A stretch of 64,000 nucleotides of DNA from Pomphorhynchus laevis (taxonomy: Eukaryota > Acanthocephala > Palaeacanthocephala > Echinorhynchida > Pomphorhynchidae): the NCBI GenBank assembly GCA_012934845.2, contig WNNJ02002693.1, forward strand, positions 1-64,000, written 5' to 3'. Below are positions 12,690-22,900 of this stretch, piece by piece; within the stretch, counting starts at the first letter, position 1, and each line of letters begins with the position of its first letter. A program made the position numbers and the translations under genes. The notes under the pieces were generated by a model. The model saw only the letters and a program-made list of their open reading frames with translations. It had not been told where the DNA came from and searched no databases.

Positions 12690-12701
12690 AATGACTTTCA
12701 A
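12666..12701 (+). repeat. Left copy of 36-bp target duplication in LINE D copy 1
   Basis: The 36 bases starting TTGATTAAAACCAACAAGGA recur at 37424-37459 with one difference (T at 12686, C at 37445). Both copies sit exactly at LINE/Naiad borders and encode the same LINE residues (KTNKD-NDFQ), which fits a target-site duplication made by a Naiad insertion. Confidence 0.75.
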
Positions 12702-13045
12702 TCCAGAGGAAATTCATCATTAGCACGTGTTTGGCATCGCTGCTATGCTTGGTCGAGGAATAGGAGCCGAAATCTGATAGTATAGCAGTTTTTCCTGATG
12801 ACCACCAATCCTTATTCTGATACAACGTCTGTAATTTATTAGTCAATTCATAAAAATGACGTTTATTTTAAATTTTATTTTTTATTTTTATTTTTATTTT
12901 TTTTAACTTGATTTAAATTATAGAAAATCTAAAAACAATTATTAATTTTATTATTTAATTATTAAATTTTGATTTAGCATTATTATGTTTTGTTTATTTT
13001 ATAATTATATTAAATACGTAGACTCAGTTAGCTGATTTAATTTAT
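12702..13045 (+). repeat. Naiad terminal repeat (pLTR), copy n1
   Basis: Plus-sense pLTR from GAGGAAATTCATCATTAGCA to CTCAGTTAGCTGATTT. It holds the folded core (12733-12801) with helix b (CTGCTATG/TATAGCAG) and helix c (GAGGAA/TTTTTC through G-U pairs). A second stump of the pLTR right end follows at 13046-13110 (CTTAGTTAGCTGAATTG), as in tandem PLE insertions. Confidence 0.8.
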
Positions 13046-13110
13046 TTATTTATTTTTATTTATTTTTTATTTTATAATTATACAAAAATACCTCGACTTA
13101 GTTAGCTGAA

Positions 13111-13483
13111 TTGACTTATTCATGTTTTAAGAAATATTCAAACCATTGAATCAACAACTCCATTTGAATACATATTTGGTGTGTTACTACAATCAGTATT
13201 TGAAAACTAATAAAACAGAAATAAATGGATCAAAAAAATTAAAAAATGCTCACAAAAGCATCACTTTTTGAAAAAAAAACTACAAATTGCTTTATAGTCC
13301 TCAAACGACTGTGAAAAGGATTCGAAGTAAAACAAATGTTTGTTGTAACGGTCTATAATCTCTAGCTGTTTTATGAAAAATAGACGATAAAACATCGCGT
13401 AGTGATCTGATTTTGGCATGGCATTAATCTTTGTAAACCAGTGAATTATATATTAATAAATAGTGGCTAACAATTAAATAAGC
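13111..13483. other. ENPP intron 2 sequence between Naiad repeats, nothing recognised
   Basis: AT-rich, no convincing open frame on either strand and no match to the other repeats in the window. Confidence 0.4.
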
Positions 13484-13985
13484 GAACAGAGTCTACGTAT
13501 TTTATATTGCAAATTAAAAATAATGCAAAATAAAAGTTAAATAGTTAAATAATAAAAAATTAATTAATAATAAATAATTGTTATAAGATTTTATATAATT
13601 TATATCAAGATGAATTATAAACTGAAATTAAAAATAAAAATCAATTTTTATGAATTAACTAATAAATAACAGATGTTGTATCAGAATAAGGATTAGAGGT
13701 CATCACGAGGAACTGCTATGTTATCAGGTTTCGGCTCCTATTCCTCTAGCCAGCATAGCAGCGGGGTCAAATACGTGTTAAGGACGTATTTCCTCTGATA
13801 AAACTATCTAGTATCTTATTCTAATACAAAGTATATTATTTATTATCCATCCATAAAAATTTGCCACTTAAGAGTTTAAATTTATTCTTTATATTATTGT
13901 GTTGATTTATATATTTTACTATTTTCTGCTTGATATTTTTTATAGTAACCTAGTTTTAATATAAGCACCAAACGAATATTGGAAT
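13484..13985 (-). repeat. Naiad pLTR plus 3' UTR, copy n2
   Basis: Minus-sense copy. From right to left it has the element's 3' UTR (CAAGCAGAAAATAG region near 13930), the GGATGGATAATAAATAATAT block, then the folded core (13707-13768) and the right terminus at 13484. In the core, helix b is perfect and helix c is GAGGAA/TTCCTC (perfect), while helix a is weakened. Confidence 0.8.
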
Positions 13986-14600
13986 CGCAAATAATCGTTG
14001 AATGTTTTGGTGTTAAGCCCAGCTTTCTGAAACTGCAAACCAAGAATAGTCGGCTTGATCATTTTTTGTCAACGTCATCTATATGACATTTCCAAAAAAT
14101 ATTGGAAAAATGTTCTTTTAGGATGATAATCGAATATTTATAATTTAAAAAATATGATTTAAAAATTAATAAAATATTTTTGTAAATATTAATTGACGTA
14201 TAAATGCAACTTCTGCGGACAATGATTCATATAATTATAGAAACCGCAGATCAGATAAATACAAATAGCTGATTAAATATTTCAGGACGCCATATCGCTT
14301 ATATCATTAAAGTATAAACCGTGTAGAATGTTGTCAGAATATAAAATATTTAAATTTGTTTAAATTTTATAAATACAATAGTCTTCGAAAGTTCACTAGG
14401 TTCTATGTTTTTATTTAAATTGAGGTTTCTTCTAAATAACATAAAAATTAACAGATATGTCGAATAGTCATACTAGTTTACTATTCTAAACTACACTCAA
14501 AGTTTTACAAATAAATACCGAAGCCCGAAACGGTTTATAAGTCAATTCAAAATTCACTACTCCTAAATTAAAAGATTTAGAGATTTGTACAACACCATAC
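13986..14600. other. ENPP intron 2 proximal part, nothing recognised
   Basis: AT-rich intron sequence directly downstream of ENPP exon 2's donor. No repeat of the window's families and no open frame of note. Confidence 0.4.
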
Positions 14601-14786
14601 TTATCGTAGATCGATCTCGATCGCTTTTTGTTTCAAAGATAATATATCCAAAATCAGGTAGAAGCACCACATCACCAATCCGGATATTATTGTTGTACCG
14701 ATATTCTCGCGGTACGGTTGCTCTATAATACACTCTTATGTTAGGTATATTTGACAAATTGTGATGAATCGCTGTCAAGAAATTCA
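14601..14786 (-). CDS. ENPP-family phosphodiesterase, coding exon 2
   Basis: 186-base exon encoding 61 whole codons, NFLTAIHH to DRDRSTI. It covers the ENPP segment that normally reads VY-K-IP-R-YYQ-N-RI-P-GW; here VYYRATVPREYRYNNNIRIG and then LLPDFGYIIF. The acceptor is ATATTTAG at 14787 and the donor A|GTATGG at 14600. Phase 1 in (exon 1 ends with a single G, giving a GTG valine) and phase 1 out (A plus GA of exon 3, giving Arg) both agree with the neighbouring exons, which is strong evidence for this exon despite its low conservation. Confidence 0.85.
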
Positions 14787-14989
14787 CTAAATATAATTGA
14801 TTCATAAAAGTGATTATTTTTCTAAAATATCAAAGTTTGTGATAATAAATGAATTTAGTTTTATTGAATTAAATAAAATGATAAGCAATTTATGACATTA
14901 ATAAATTTATGACCTCGGTCAGAAAAACTGAAACTATGTATTATTAGTTACAACTTTACTATTATTTTATCTTATTTTCAAACAAATCA

Positions 14990-16570
14990 AATCAGCTAAC
15001 TGAGTCTAAGTATTTAATATAATTATAAACTGAACAAAACATAATCATGCTAAATCAAAAAGTAATAATTAAATAATAAAATTAATAATTGTTTTTAGAT
15101 TTTCTATTATTTAAATCAAATTAAAATAAAAATAAAAAAATTGAAATTTAAAAAAACGTCATTTTTATAAATTGACTAATAAATAACATACGTTGTATCA
15201 GTATAAGAATTAGAGGCCATCAGGAGGAACTGCTATGCTATCAGATTTCGGCCCCTAACTCATCTACCCAACATAGCAGCGGGGCCAAATACATGCTAAT
15301 GATGTATTTCCTCTGATAAAACTATCTAGTATCTTATTCTAATACAAAGTATATTATTTATTATCCATCCATAAAAATTTGCCACTTAAGAGTTTAAATT
15401 TATTCTTTATATTATTGTGTTGATTTATATATTTTACTATTTTCTGCTTGATGGTATTTTTATAGAAACCTAGTTTAAAATATGTATCTATTAAATTATT
15501 TAAATGATTTGAAGAAAGCCAATATCATTACATATTGTTGCAATTCTTAAAATTTCATTATTTAATGTATTATATATTTAAGGATTCTATTAATTCAATT
15601 TTATCCATATATTTATATTTACTTGATGGTTTAATTTTTGTTAGACAGGCATTATAATTATTATAACATATATATTTATATCGTTTTCCGAATATAAGAT
15701 TAATTAATTTTACTAACGCTTCTTTAATATCTACTAAATCTCGATTTGTATAAAGCATACTAAAATCGTATGTATTTATATTTTAAAAATTTATTCCTTT
15801 TGTCTGTTCCAAAAATTCTTTTGTAGAATTAATACTGAAATAGTGTTTTATACCAGTATTAATTTCGATTACCTTGCAATATTTTTTAAAGTGTGCTTTA
15901 ATTGCTTTAAGTATTTTATTCATATAGACAGAAAGTGGTTTTAATGTACATTTAAACGCACTACATATGAACCTAAGTTTTATTGGATTTTTATGTAATT
16001 TTGGATTCCAATATAATATAGGTATAGTTTTATTATCTGATTCAACCTTTATACCCTTTTTATTCATTATAGAACAGTGACTTGTAATAATTGTTTCTAA
16101 ACTCAACTCACTACGTTCATATGTTGGATTTACATTTAAATCATTCGAATTAACCTCTTTCATTGGTATATCATTATAAAGCTTTTTGCATATGAAGACA
16201 AAGTTATTACTAGCTTTGTTAATAGTTGTTATTATATAGTTATCTTTTAATTTAGTAAGTTCTTTATGCATATCTTTATTAATTTGATCTTTCCTTTTAT
16301 AATTGTTTGTTATTTTCATTTTATTTTTAATTTTTTCAAATATATAATCTTTCCAAATGTTTATCTTAGATATATTCGAGCTTTCACTATTAATCAGCTT
16401 ACTAAAGTAATCAGTTAAGTTATTATATAACGAATTGTAAATTTTATTTTTGTCGTTGTTATTATTTAATCTATATTTATACCCTTTTGATAGCAGCTTT
16501 CTTAATTCACAATTTTCAAATAATTCTAGATTATGGGTACATATATGTTCATTTATTTTATCAAATAAAT
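14990..16570 (-). mobile_element. Naiad-type Penelope-like element, 5'-truncated copy (minus)
   Basis: PLE in minus orientation: right terminus at 14990, pLTR with folded core (15224-15286; helix a GGCCCC/GGGGCC and helix b perfect), 3' UTR, then RT coding sequence (frames around 15570-15758 and 15783-16319). The RT part shows TINKASNNFV and IPILYWNPKLHKNPIKLRFI, the N-terminal PLE RT signature. It is 5'-truncated near 16570 and directly abuts the plus-strand Naiad copy, head to head. Broken, with a few breaks. Confidence 0.8.
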
Positions 16571-16577
16571 GTAAACT

Positions 16578-16800
16578 GCTTCACGTGATCACGTTTAAGA
16601 GGTCAGGTAATGGCCAATAGCCAAGTCGCGTAGCGTGTGGAGTGAAGGTGGTAGATCTTTATATATCTTGTTCCAGCCTGCAACCGGCTTAAGCAGGGCA
16701 GCTCCCTGTCAGATGCTGCTGGACGGCCCGTTGTAAGTTTAGTCTGAGTCAACTAAACTAGGTGGCGACACCGAAAAAGCAATGTTAAAAATTATGACTT
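16578..16800 (+). other. Structured 5' leader of the Naiad copy
   Basis: A GC-richer island just before the Naiad coding region with several clear hairpins: GTTTAGT/ACTAAAC around an 8-nt loop (about 16736-16757), GGTG-GCGA-CACC with a GNRA tetraloop (about 16761-16772), CCTGC/GCAGG and GGGC/GCCC pairs (16675-16735), and the palindrome CACGTGATCACG (16582-16593). It is not present in the other Naiad copies here because those are 5'-truncated. Function unknown; a promoter or ribozyme-like leader is possible. Confidence 0.45.
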
Positions 16801-19667
16801 ATCAAAAGTTACATGTACTCAACCAGATTTAAAAAATACGTAGGTACTAAAGATTTTAATTTTAGATCTTTTAAATGTAACAGAAATAATTGTGTTAAAA
16901 TTACATTCGTGTGCCATGTAATCTGTCTTTTTAGGCATTATTCATATTTACACGAGAAATTTTTTTTTCTCGTGTGGATAATTAATAATGCGTAAAAACA
17001 GAAAAATTGTATAATTTGTGATGTTATAAATAATAATTGTATCGTAAGTAATACGACAAACAAATGTTTTTCATTAAATATTAATAATAATTGTAACTGC
17101 AATACCGCAGGTGTAGTGTATCTAATACAATGTACATGTGGATTGCAATATATAGGAAAACATATCAAATGTTAAAAACTAGGTTTAGGCAACACATATA
17201 TAATATACAGCATAATAGTCAAACTATATTTCATAAACATATGAGATTAATAGTACATGATATTAAAAACTGTAAATTATTTATTTTAGAACATATTATC
17301 GAAGAAAACATTTCAATATTAAATCAAAAACTATTAGAAAAAGAACATTTTTGGATTAAAACGCTTAATTCCATGTACCTATTTGGATTGAATGACGTGG
17401 TACAAGGAATTGGCAGAAGTAGTATAATACATAATGAACAACTGTATTATAATAATCCGGTTAAACGCAAACCAAAAAATCATTGTGATAAAAGGAATAA
17501 GAAAAATAGAGTTAAAAATATTAAAAGAGATATGTATATAAATGAACAATCAGAAATATTAAAACAACTTTTAAAAGATAATAAGCTGAAAGATCATTAT
17601 GTAAATATAGGAAGTTTTTCTAAAGATAACATATGTTCAATGAATCAAAAATTAATTAACGACTATGATAGGCTAAGTTGTATAATAGACAGTTATTGTA
17701 ATACAAAATACTACAATCGTACAATAAATGTTAATAATAACAATAGAAAATATACATTAACCATAAACTCCATTAATAAATGTATAGATAACATAAATAT
17801 AGCCGGACTTTTAAATAATTCTAAAAGTAAAGAAATATTAGGTTCGGATTTAAGTAAATATATTCCTAAAATAAGGTATAAACTCCTACCACCATTAGGA
17901 CGAAAAATTTGTAATTATAATAAAGAATTAAAATCAATATGTAACGATAATATTAGAAACATAATGGAAACAGAATGCAATTGTAAAAGTCTTAGTTTTG
18001 ATAAAATAAATGAACATATATGTACCCATAATCTAGAATTAATTGAAAATTGTGAATTAAGAAAGCTGCTATCAAAAGGGTATAAATATAGATTAAATAA
18101 TAACAACGACAAAAATAAAATTTACAATTCGTTATATAATAACTTAAATGATTACTTTAGTAAGCTGATTAATAGTGAAAGCTCGAATATATCTAAGATA
18201 AACATTTGGAAAGATTATATATTTGATAAAATTAAAAATGAAATGAAAATAACAAACAATGTTAAAATGAAAGATAAAATTAATAAAGATATACATACAG
18301 AACTTACTAAATTAAAGGATAACTGTATAATAACAACTATTGATAAAGCTAGTAATAACTTTGTCTCTATATGCAAAAAGCTTTATTATGATATACTAAT
18401 GAAAGAGGTTAATTCTAATGATTTAAATGTAAATACAACATATGAACGTAGTGAGTTAAGTTTAGAAACAATTTTTACAAGTCACTATTCTCAATTGGAA
18501 AAAAGGGTATACAGGTTGAATCAGATAATAAAACTATACCTATATTATATTGGAATCCAAAATTACATAAAAATCCAATAAAACTTAGGTTCATATGTGG
18601 TGCGTTTAATTGTACATAAATCCATTTTCTGTCTATATGAATAAAATACTTAAAGTAATTAAATCACACTTCAAAAAATATTGTAAAGTAATCGAAATTA
18701 ATAGTGGTATAAAACACTATTTCAGTATTAATTCTACAAAAGAATTTTTAGAACAGGCAAAAGGAATAAATTTTCAAAATATAAATTCATAGGATTTTTG
18801 TACGCTTTATACAAATCTAGATTTAGTGGATATTAAAGAAGCGTTAGTAAAATTAATTAATCTTATATTCGGAAAAAGATATACATATATATGTTATAAT
18901 AACTATAATGCCTATCTAACAAAAATTAAATTATCAAGTAAATATAAGTATATGGATAAAATTGAATTAATAGAATCCTTAAATATTTTGATAAATCAAA
19001 ATTATTTAAAAGTAGGGACATCTATATTTAGACAAATAAAAGGTCTGGTTTTTAAGCTTTAAAGAATATGAATTTGTTCATAACTGTGTAAAAACTAAAT
19101 CTAAACAATATAAATATATGAAATATATGTTTCGATACATTGATGATATATGTGTATTTAATTCTAATAATTTTTATTCAATTAGTGAACAAATTTATCC
19201 AGATAGCCTTATTCTCAATAAAACCAATATTGATGATAAGGAAGGTGTATATCTAGATACAAACATTAAATTAACATTAACTAAAACTACTATTAATTTA
19301 TATCGGTAAGATGACATGTTTAAATGTACAAGAAACATATTTTTGCATGAGCAGTTATGCATATCATATAATATGAAATATAATACATTAAATAATGAAA
19401 TTTTAAGAATTGCAACAATATGTAATGATATTGGCTTTCTTCAAAATCATTTAAATAATTTAATAGATATATTTTAAACTAGTTTATTATAAAAATAACA
19501 TCAAGCAGAAAATAATAAAATTATATAAATCAACACAATAATATAAAGGAATAAATTTAAACTCTTAAGTGGCAAATTTTTATGGATGGATAATAAATAA
19601 TATACTTTGTATTAGAATAAGATACTAGATAGTTTTATCAGAGGAAATACATCATTAACATGTATTT

Positions 19668-19737
19668 GGCCCCGCTGCTATGTTGTTTAGATGAGTTTGG
19701 GGCCGAAACATGATAGCATAGCAGTTCATCCTGATGA
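19668..19737 (+). ncRNA. Naiad pLTR folded core: three crossing helices
   Basis: Best-preserved copy of a conserved motif. Helix a: GGCCCC (19668-19673) with GGGGCC (19699-19704). Helix b: CTGCTATG (19675-19682) with CATAGCAG (19717-19724). Helix c: GATGAG (19690-19695) with TTCATC (19725-19730). GAAAC (19705-19709) and CTGATGA (19731-19737) are conserved single strands. Across copies the pairs change together: helix a GACCCC/GGGGTC at 44361/44391; helix c GAGGAA/TTCCTC in n2 and GATAAA/TTTATC at 24643-24681. GAAA and CUGAUGA recall hammerhead core strands, but their order and flanking stems do not make a hammerhead. Candidate structured RNA; activity is inference. Confidence 0.55.
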
Positions 19738-19962
19738 CCTCTAATTCTTATTATGATACAATGTCTATTATTTATTAGTCAATTCATAAAAATAAAGTTT
19801 ATTTTAATTTCAATTTTTTTAACTTAATTTTAGTTATGTAAAATCTGAAAACAATTATTAATTTTATTATTTGATTATTAAATTTTGATTTAGCGTTGTT
19901 ATGTTTTGTTTATTTTATAATTTTTTTCAATACGTAAACTCAGTTAGCTGATTTGATTTATA

Positions 19963-20271
19963 AGGAGATTTTTTGCCGACACAATTTTTAAATTTGTGTA
20001 GCATCATTCATAATTAATAGCAAAGAATAAATGACATTTCTTCCAATTAGGATTCTTCTCGTTTCCATTGCGAGCGGAATAAGCCAAAGTTGTTGTTCGG
20101 CCTTTATTTTGCTTGCTCATAAGCTCGAGTCTAAGGTAGGGTAAACAAACAAAGTCATCCCTTAAGTGGAAATACAGCATATAAAAATTTAACTGTTATT
20201 CTTAGTCACATATCAATATATTACAAGTGATAAATCAAGTTAATCTCAATTAATAGATCAAAATTAATTTA
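19963..20271. other. ENPP intron 1 sequence, nothing recognised
   Basis: Intron DNA between the Naiad pair and a foldback element. No open frame or known repeat seen. Confidence 0.35.
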
Positions 20272-20543
20272 AAATCAATGAATTGTAATGATGCCTGCTG
20301 ATTATTTCAAATTTTATTGACTTAAAAAGCTACACCGGTCAAATGAAAATTTTATTTCAATCTTTGAACAGAACAAATATGTCATTATCAAGAATTAAAT
20401 ATTATAATATTCAGGAATTAAATATTCCTGATGAAGACAGTTTTGTTCTGTTTAATTTAAATTAAATTTTAATTTGATGGGTGCAGCTTTTTAAGTCAAT
20501 GAAATTAGGAATAATCTGCGCAATCATTATAATTCAATGATTT
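20272..20543. repeat. Foldback element with about 110-bp imperfect inverted arms
   Basis: The left arm runs from AAATCAATGAATTGTAATGA and the right arm ends TCATTATAATTCAATGATTT; inside, ATTGACTTAAAAAGCT on the left mirrors AGCTTTTTAAGTCAAT on the right. The centre carries CCTGATGAAGACAG/CTGTTT, a CUGAUGA followed by a short stem, similar to the first half of a hammerhead ribozyme but without a clear GAAA. The ends look like two PLE-type ends joined head to head; a MITE is the alternative. Confidence 0.55.
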
Positions 20544-20613
20544 AATGCGAGATAAGTGTTTATTACAATGAGTAATAAATGAGATAAAAATAATATACAC
20601 AATTATATATCAA

Positions 20614-21760
20614 CTACAGCCAGGATCTTCGTGATACTGCGCACTCCGACTCGGCTTCCGTTGTCGCCATTGAAGACATGACACTTGACAGTTTGATTAG
20701 CTTCGGAATTTTAGTGTTGTTTTGGTCGGAGCTGGTGATATTCGTTTTTGTCGCAGCTGGATATTTTTCAAAGAGCTCACTTAGACGGATCATGGTGGGC
20801 GTTTTTCCGTGGGCATCTCCGATTAGCCTCACGCTGCTGTAATGTGGATAGGAGTGGTAGCATATATGGAGTTCGTGCCTATCCTTACTTTTTCTCGATG
20901 CTTGGGTCAAATCTTCCTGTGATAAGAATAGATTCGATATTTTATTGACCTGACTGTCTGCTGCCTCACTTACGAGCAGCATCGACTGGCAATGACGACG
21001 GTGCAATGATAGCTGTTGGGTGCCGCCAAAGACGTGATCGCTATTGAAATCAGCTCCGATTAGTTAGGGAGACTGATTTGACTGATTTATCATGATATCA
21101 ACAGATTACATTCGGGCAAAGGTAACGAGCGCTTCGTTTCCAGCAAACGTGCCCGGTTTCGAGAGAGTCATCACACTTTTCTGGAAATTGTCGTGTTCAG
21201 AGAAAAATAGCTTTAAATCTTTAATATAGCTGGTAATCTTATTTAGGTACTTCAAATGCTCGTTGCTCTCGCCAATCATCTGGTCGCTAAGTGACCGAAA
21301 GAGGCAGTTGCCATCGCCTATTACGTCTTTGATGCAAAGGCCGTATGAAGCCAGCTGCGTGATTAAACGCTTTGTTGATACACGCGTTGAACTCGCGTGC
21401 AGCCCAGAAGCACTTCGCCTAGTGCTTCCACCTTTATTGTCCATGGAACCCCTTATGTCGCTGTTATTTCGCGACCAAATTGATGATCGATATCTTCTTC
21501 GAAACCCCCGCGATGATAAGGTTTTGCGCTTCGGCGTTCTCATCTTGTTGCCTAACAGATTCAAAAGCTTGGGTAAATATTGACTGGCGAGCAGTGGATC
21601 AAATAATTGGTTTGCTTTATTGACAAAATCAGCGGGACGGCTTAATTGATGAGGTTGCTCGCCATTGATAGCTTGATTTGATTGTATAAGCCTATTGTTA
21701 TTTGATTTGGTTTGTTTGGTTGATGGAATTGTCGATAGACTGGTTAGACTTCCGCAAAGC
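20614..21760 (-). pseudogene. OTUD3-like deubiquitinase, disrupted copy
   Basis: OTU-family cysteine protease (cleaves ubiquitin chains). The frame around 21564-21106 contains the OTU core: LASYGLCIKDVIGDGNCLFR with the catalytic Asp and Cys, then SKPGTFAGNEALVTFAR, the OTUD3-type block. After two in-frame TAA codons (just past FARM and near 21063) the same frame resumes at about 21060 and carries ELHICYHSYPHYSSVRLIGD with the catalytic His, ending at 20614. The frame also stays open upstream of the first Met (DPLLASQYLPKLLNLL) to about 21740. It has no introns across the core, so it is probably a processed copy, though no poly(A) tract is visible. It sits in ENPP intron 1 on the same strand. 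Confidence 0.7.
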
Positions 21761-21935
21761 CTTGTTTAGTCGATTCAATTGGTTGGGTTGTCCGAAGTGT
21801 TAGATTAACCGGTTCGATTGTTGAAAAGCATTGTCTTGTCGATTCGATGTGTTCGGTTGTTCAATACCGTCGACTGATTCGTTCGATTGACGAAAGGCGT
21901 CATTAAGTCGATTCAAGTGATTTGGTTGACAGGAC
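21632..21935. repeat. 69-bp degenerate tandem repeat, N/Q-rich if read on minus strand
   Basis: TCGATTC recurs at 21770, 21839 and 21908, exactly 69 bases apart, with flanking similarity (GGTTGGGTTG / GTTCGGTTGT / GATTTGGTTG); an older unit starts near 21700. 69 is 23 codons; read on the minus strand the units give QPNQLNRLNKALRKSNQS and similar N/Q-rich peptides. The array sits upstream of the OTUD3-like frame, in a different frame from it, so it may be the decayed N-terminus of the same gene. Confidence 0.6.
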
Positions 21936-22214
21936 ATGTACAAATGCAGTTAAATCTGCATAGCTTATTATTACATTTGGACAGTAGAAGTTAAGATCGT
22001 GGGAAATATGTTTCAAGCTAAAAAATCATTTTTTAGTTTAAATATTATTCTATAGAAGCAAAAAAGAATATTGTTATTGTGAGGACTTCCAACGATTTTT
22101 ATTATTTTTTTTGCTGATAATTTTCACAACGATTATTCTTTCAAATTATATGAATCTGATTATATCAAATTATATGATATCAAATTATATACATATCAAA
22201 TTATATGAATTATT

Positions 22215-22900
22215 AGACTGAACGCTCAAGAATTCCACGATGCAATTTCTGCTTGCTATGGATTGGAACTAGTTGAGTCTCCAGCTCGTTGTGCATGTTG
22301 TTCCGTTTCAATATATGCCATGCACAATCGTGTTGCACCGGAGGAACTACAATAATTCAGCATGATATAATGAGAAATTTGATTGCAAGTAAGCTTGAAA
22401 AAGTGTGTAAAGACATCTCAATAGAACTATAGCTACGGCCTGTCCCAATTGATTGTCGATTCTCCAACACTACAACTTGCAGAGACCCTTGTGCGAGGTC
22501 CGACATTGCTTGCCGTGGTCTTTTCGGAGGCTCGATGGTGCGATCCTTTTTGGATGTATGTGTTTTCAACCCAATGGCGCCATCGTACTCTCACATGACC
22601 CCGACCATCAGTCACGCATATCACTCTACAAGGAAGTTAGCAAAGTATGGACAACGCATTGCTGAAGTTGCAAGAGCAACTTTCATTCCCGTGATATTTT
22701 CAACAAGCCGGATTATTGGAGCAGAAGCACAGCAATTGTTGAGGTGGATTGCAGCCAAGTCTTCTACTTCATTGAAGTTGCCATACTCCGAGAGTATCCG
22801 ACGCATTCGCTCAGATATAAGTTTAACTCTTGCGTCCGCTGCCTCAATGTGTATAAGAGCGACCATAATGTTAGTTAGAAGTCAAACAGCAAGTAGGTGA
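22215..22900 (+). mobile_element. RT element family A, C-terminal region (broken)
   Basis: Signatures of an RT family common in invertebrates: RLNAQEFHDAISACYGLEL and a Cys-rich CACC block (22235-22300), then VFNPMAPSY (about 22567), FIPVIFSTSRIIGAEAQQLL (about 22680) and SAASMCIRATI (about 22840). This is the part downstream of the RT domain; its N-terminal counterpart survives on the other strand at 30.7-32.7 kb. The copy is broken by several breaks. Class of the element is not resolved from the sequence. Confidence 0.7.

Larger units (their letters stand above)
10021..12701 (+). mobile_element. LINE family D, copy 1, 5' half (ORF1 end, EN, RT to catalytic box)
   Basis: Continues the element cut by LINE E. 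Seen: ORF1 C-terminal half (10121-10600, then a frameshift; ends VVRRRPFVRW about 10721), ORF2 endonuclease (10719-11273, TETWL, KGGGVALY, LLVGDFNIP; shortened after that motif), a linker frame (11270-11803, SDHCMIL, PPWFDTKLR), then the RT. Coding stops exactly at a Naiad terminal repeat at 12702, directly after TNKD-stop-NDFQ. The missing RT thumb and C-terminus are found at 37424-38227, starting with the same 36 bases. The strand matches, but 24.7 kb with host exons lies between the halves. Confidence 0.85.
16571..19962 (+). mobile_element. Naiad-type Penelope-like element, longest copy
   Basis: Permuted PLE: GIY-YIG endonuclease first, reverse transcriptase second. Seen in order: Cys pair (FKCNRNNCVK, about 16875), GIY-YIG block (VVYLIQC, TCGLQYIGKT, about 17110-17165) and its helix with His/Glu residues (17220-17400), a CxC linker (ETECNCKSL, about 17970), RT entry (TIDKASNNFV, about 18345), later RT motifs (to about 19310), 3' UTR and pLTR ending CTCAGTTAGCTGATTTGATT. 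N-terminal GIY-YIG plus CxC is the hallmark of the Naiad/Chlamys clade, known from many invertebrates. The element is broken (several breaks). Its partner at 14990-16570 is inverted relative to it, as PLE insertions often are. Confidence 0.85.

Noticed and set aside
13046-13110. A separate Naiad insertion
   Set aside because: Only the right terminus is present, directly after n1; better read as a tandem stump of the same insertion.
19668-19730. Naiad core as an HDV-like ribozyme
   Set aside because: The a-b-a'-b' order resembles HDV P1/P2, but no P3 hairpin, P1.1 or P4 is visible, and helix c crosses both stems. Not called; kept as an unknown fold.
19705-19737. GAAAC and CTGATGA in the Naiad core as a hammerhead ribozyme
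   Set aside because: Tried type I, II and III orders. The strands flanking GAAA and CUGAUGA do not pair to give stem II (CC against CC at the core), and no UH cleavage context with stem III is present. The pairing that does covary is a different, crossing set.
22433-22866. Minus-strand frames opposite the family A fragment
   Set aside because: Shadows of the plus-strand RT-family sequence, which carries the recognisable signatures.
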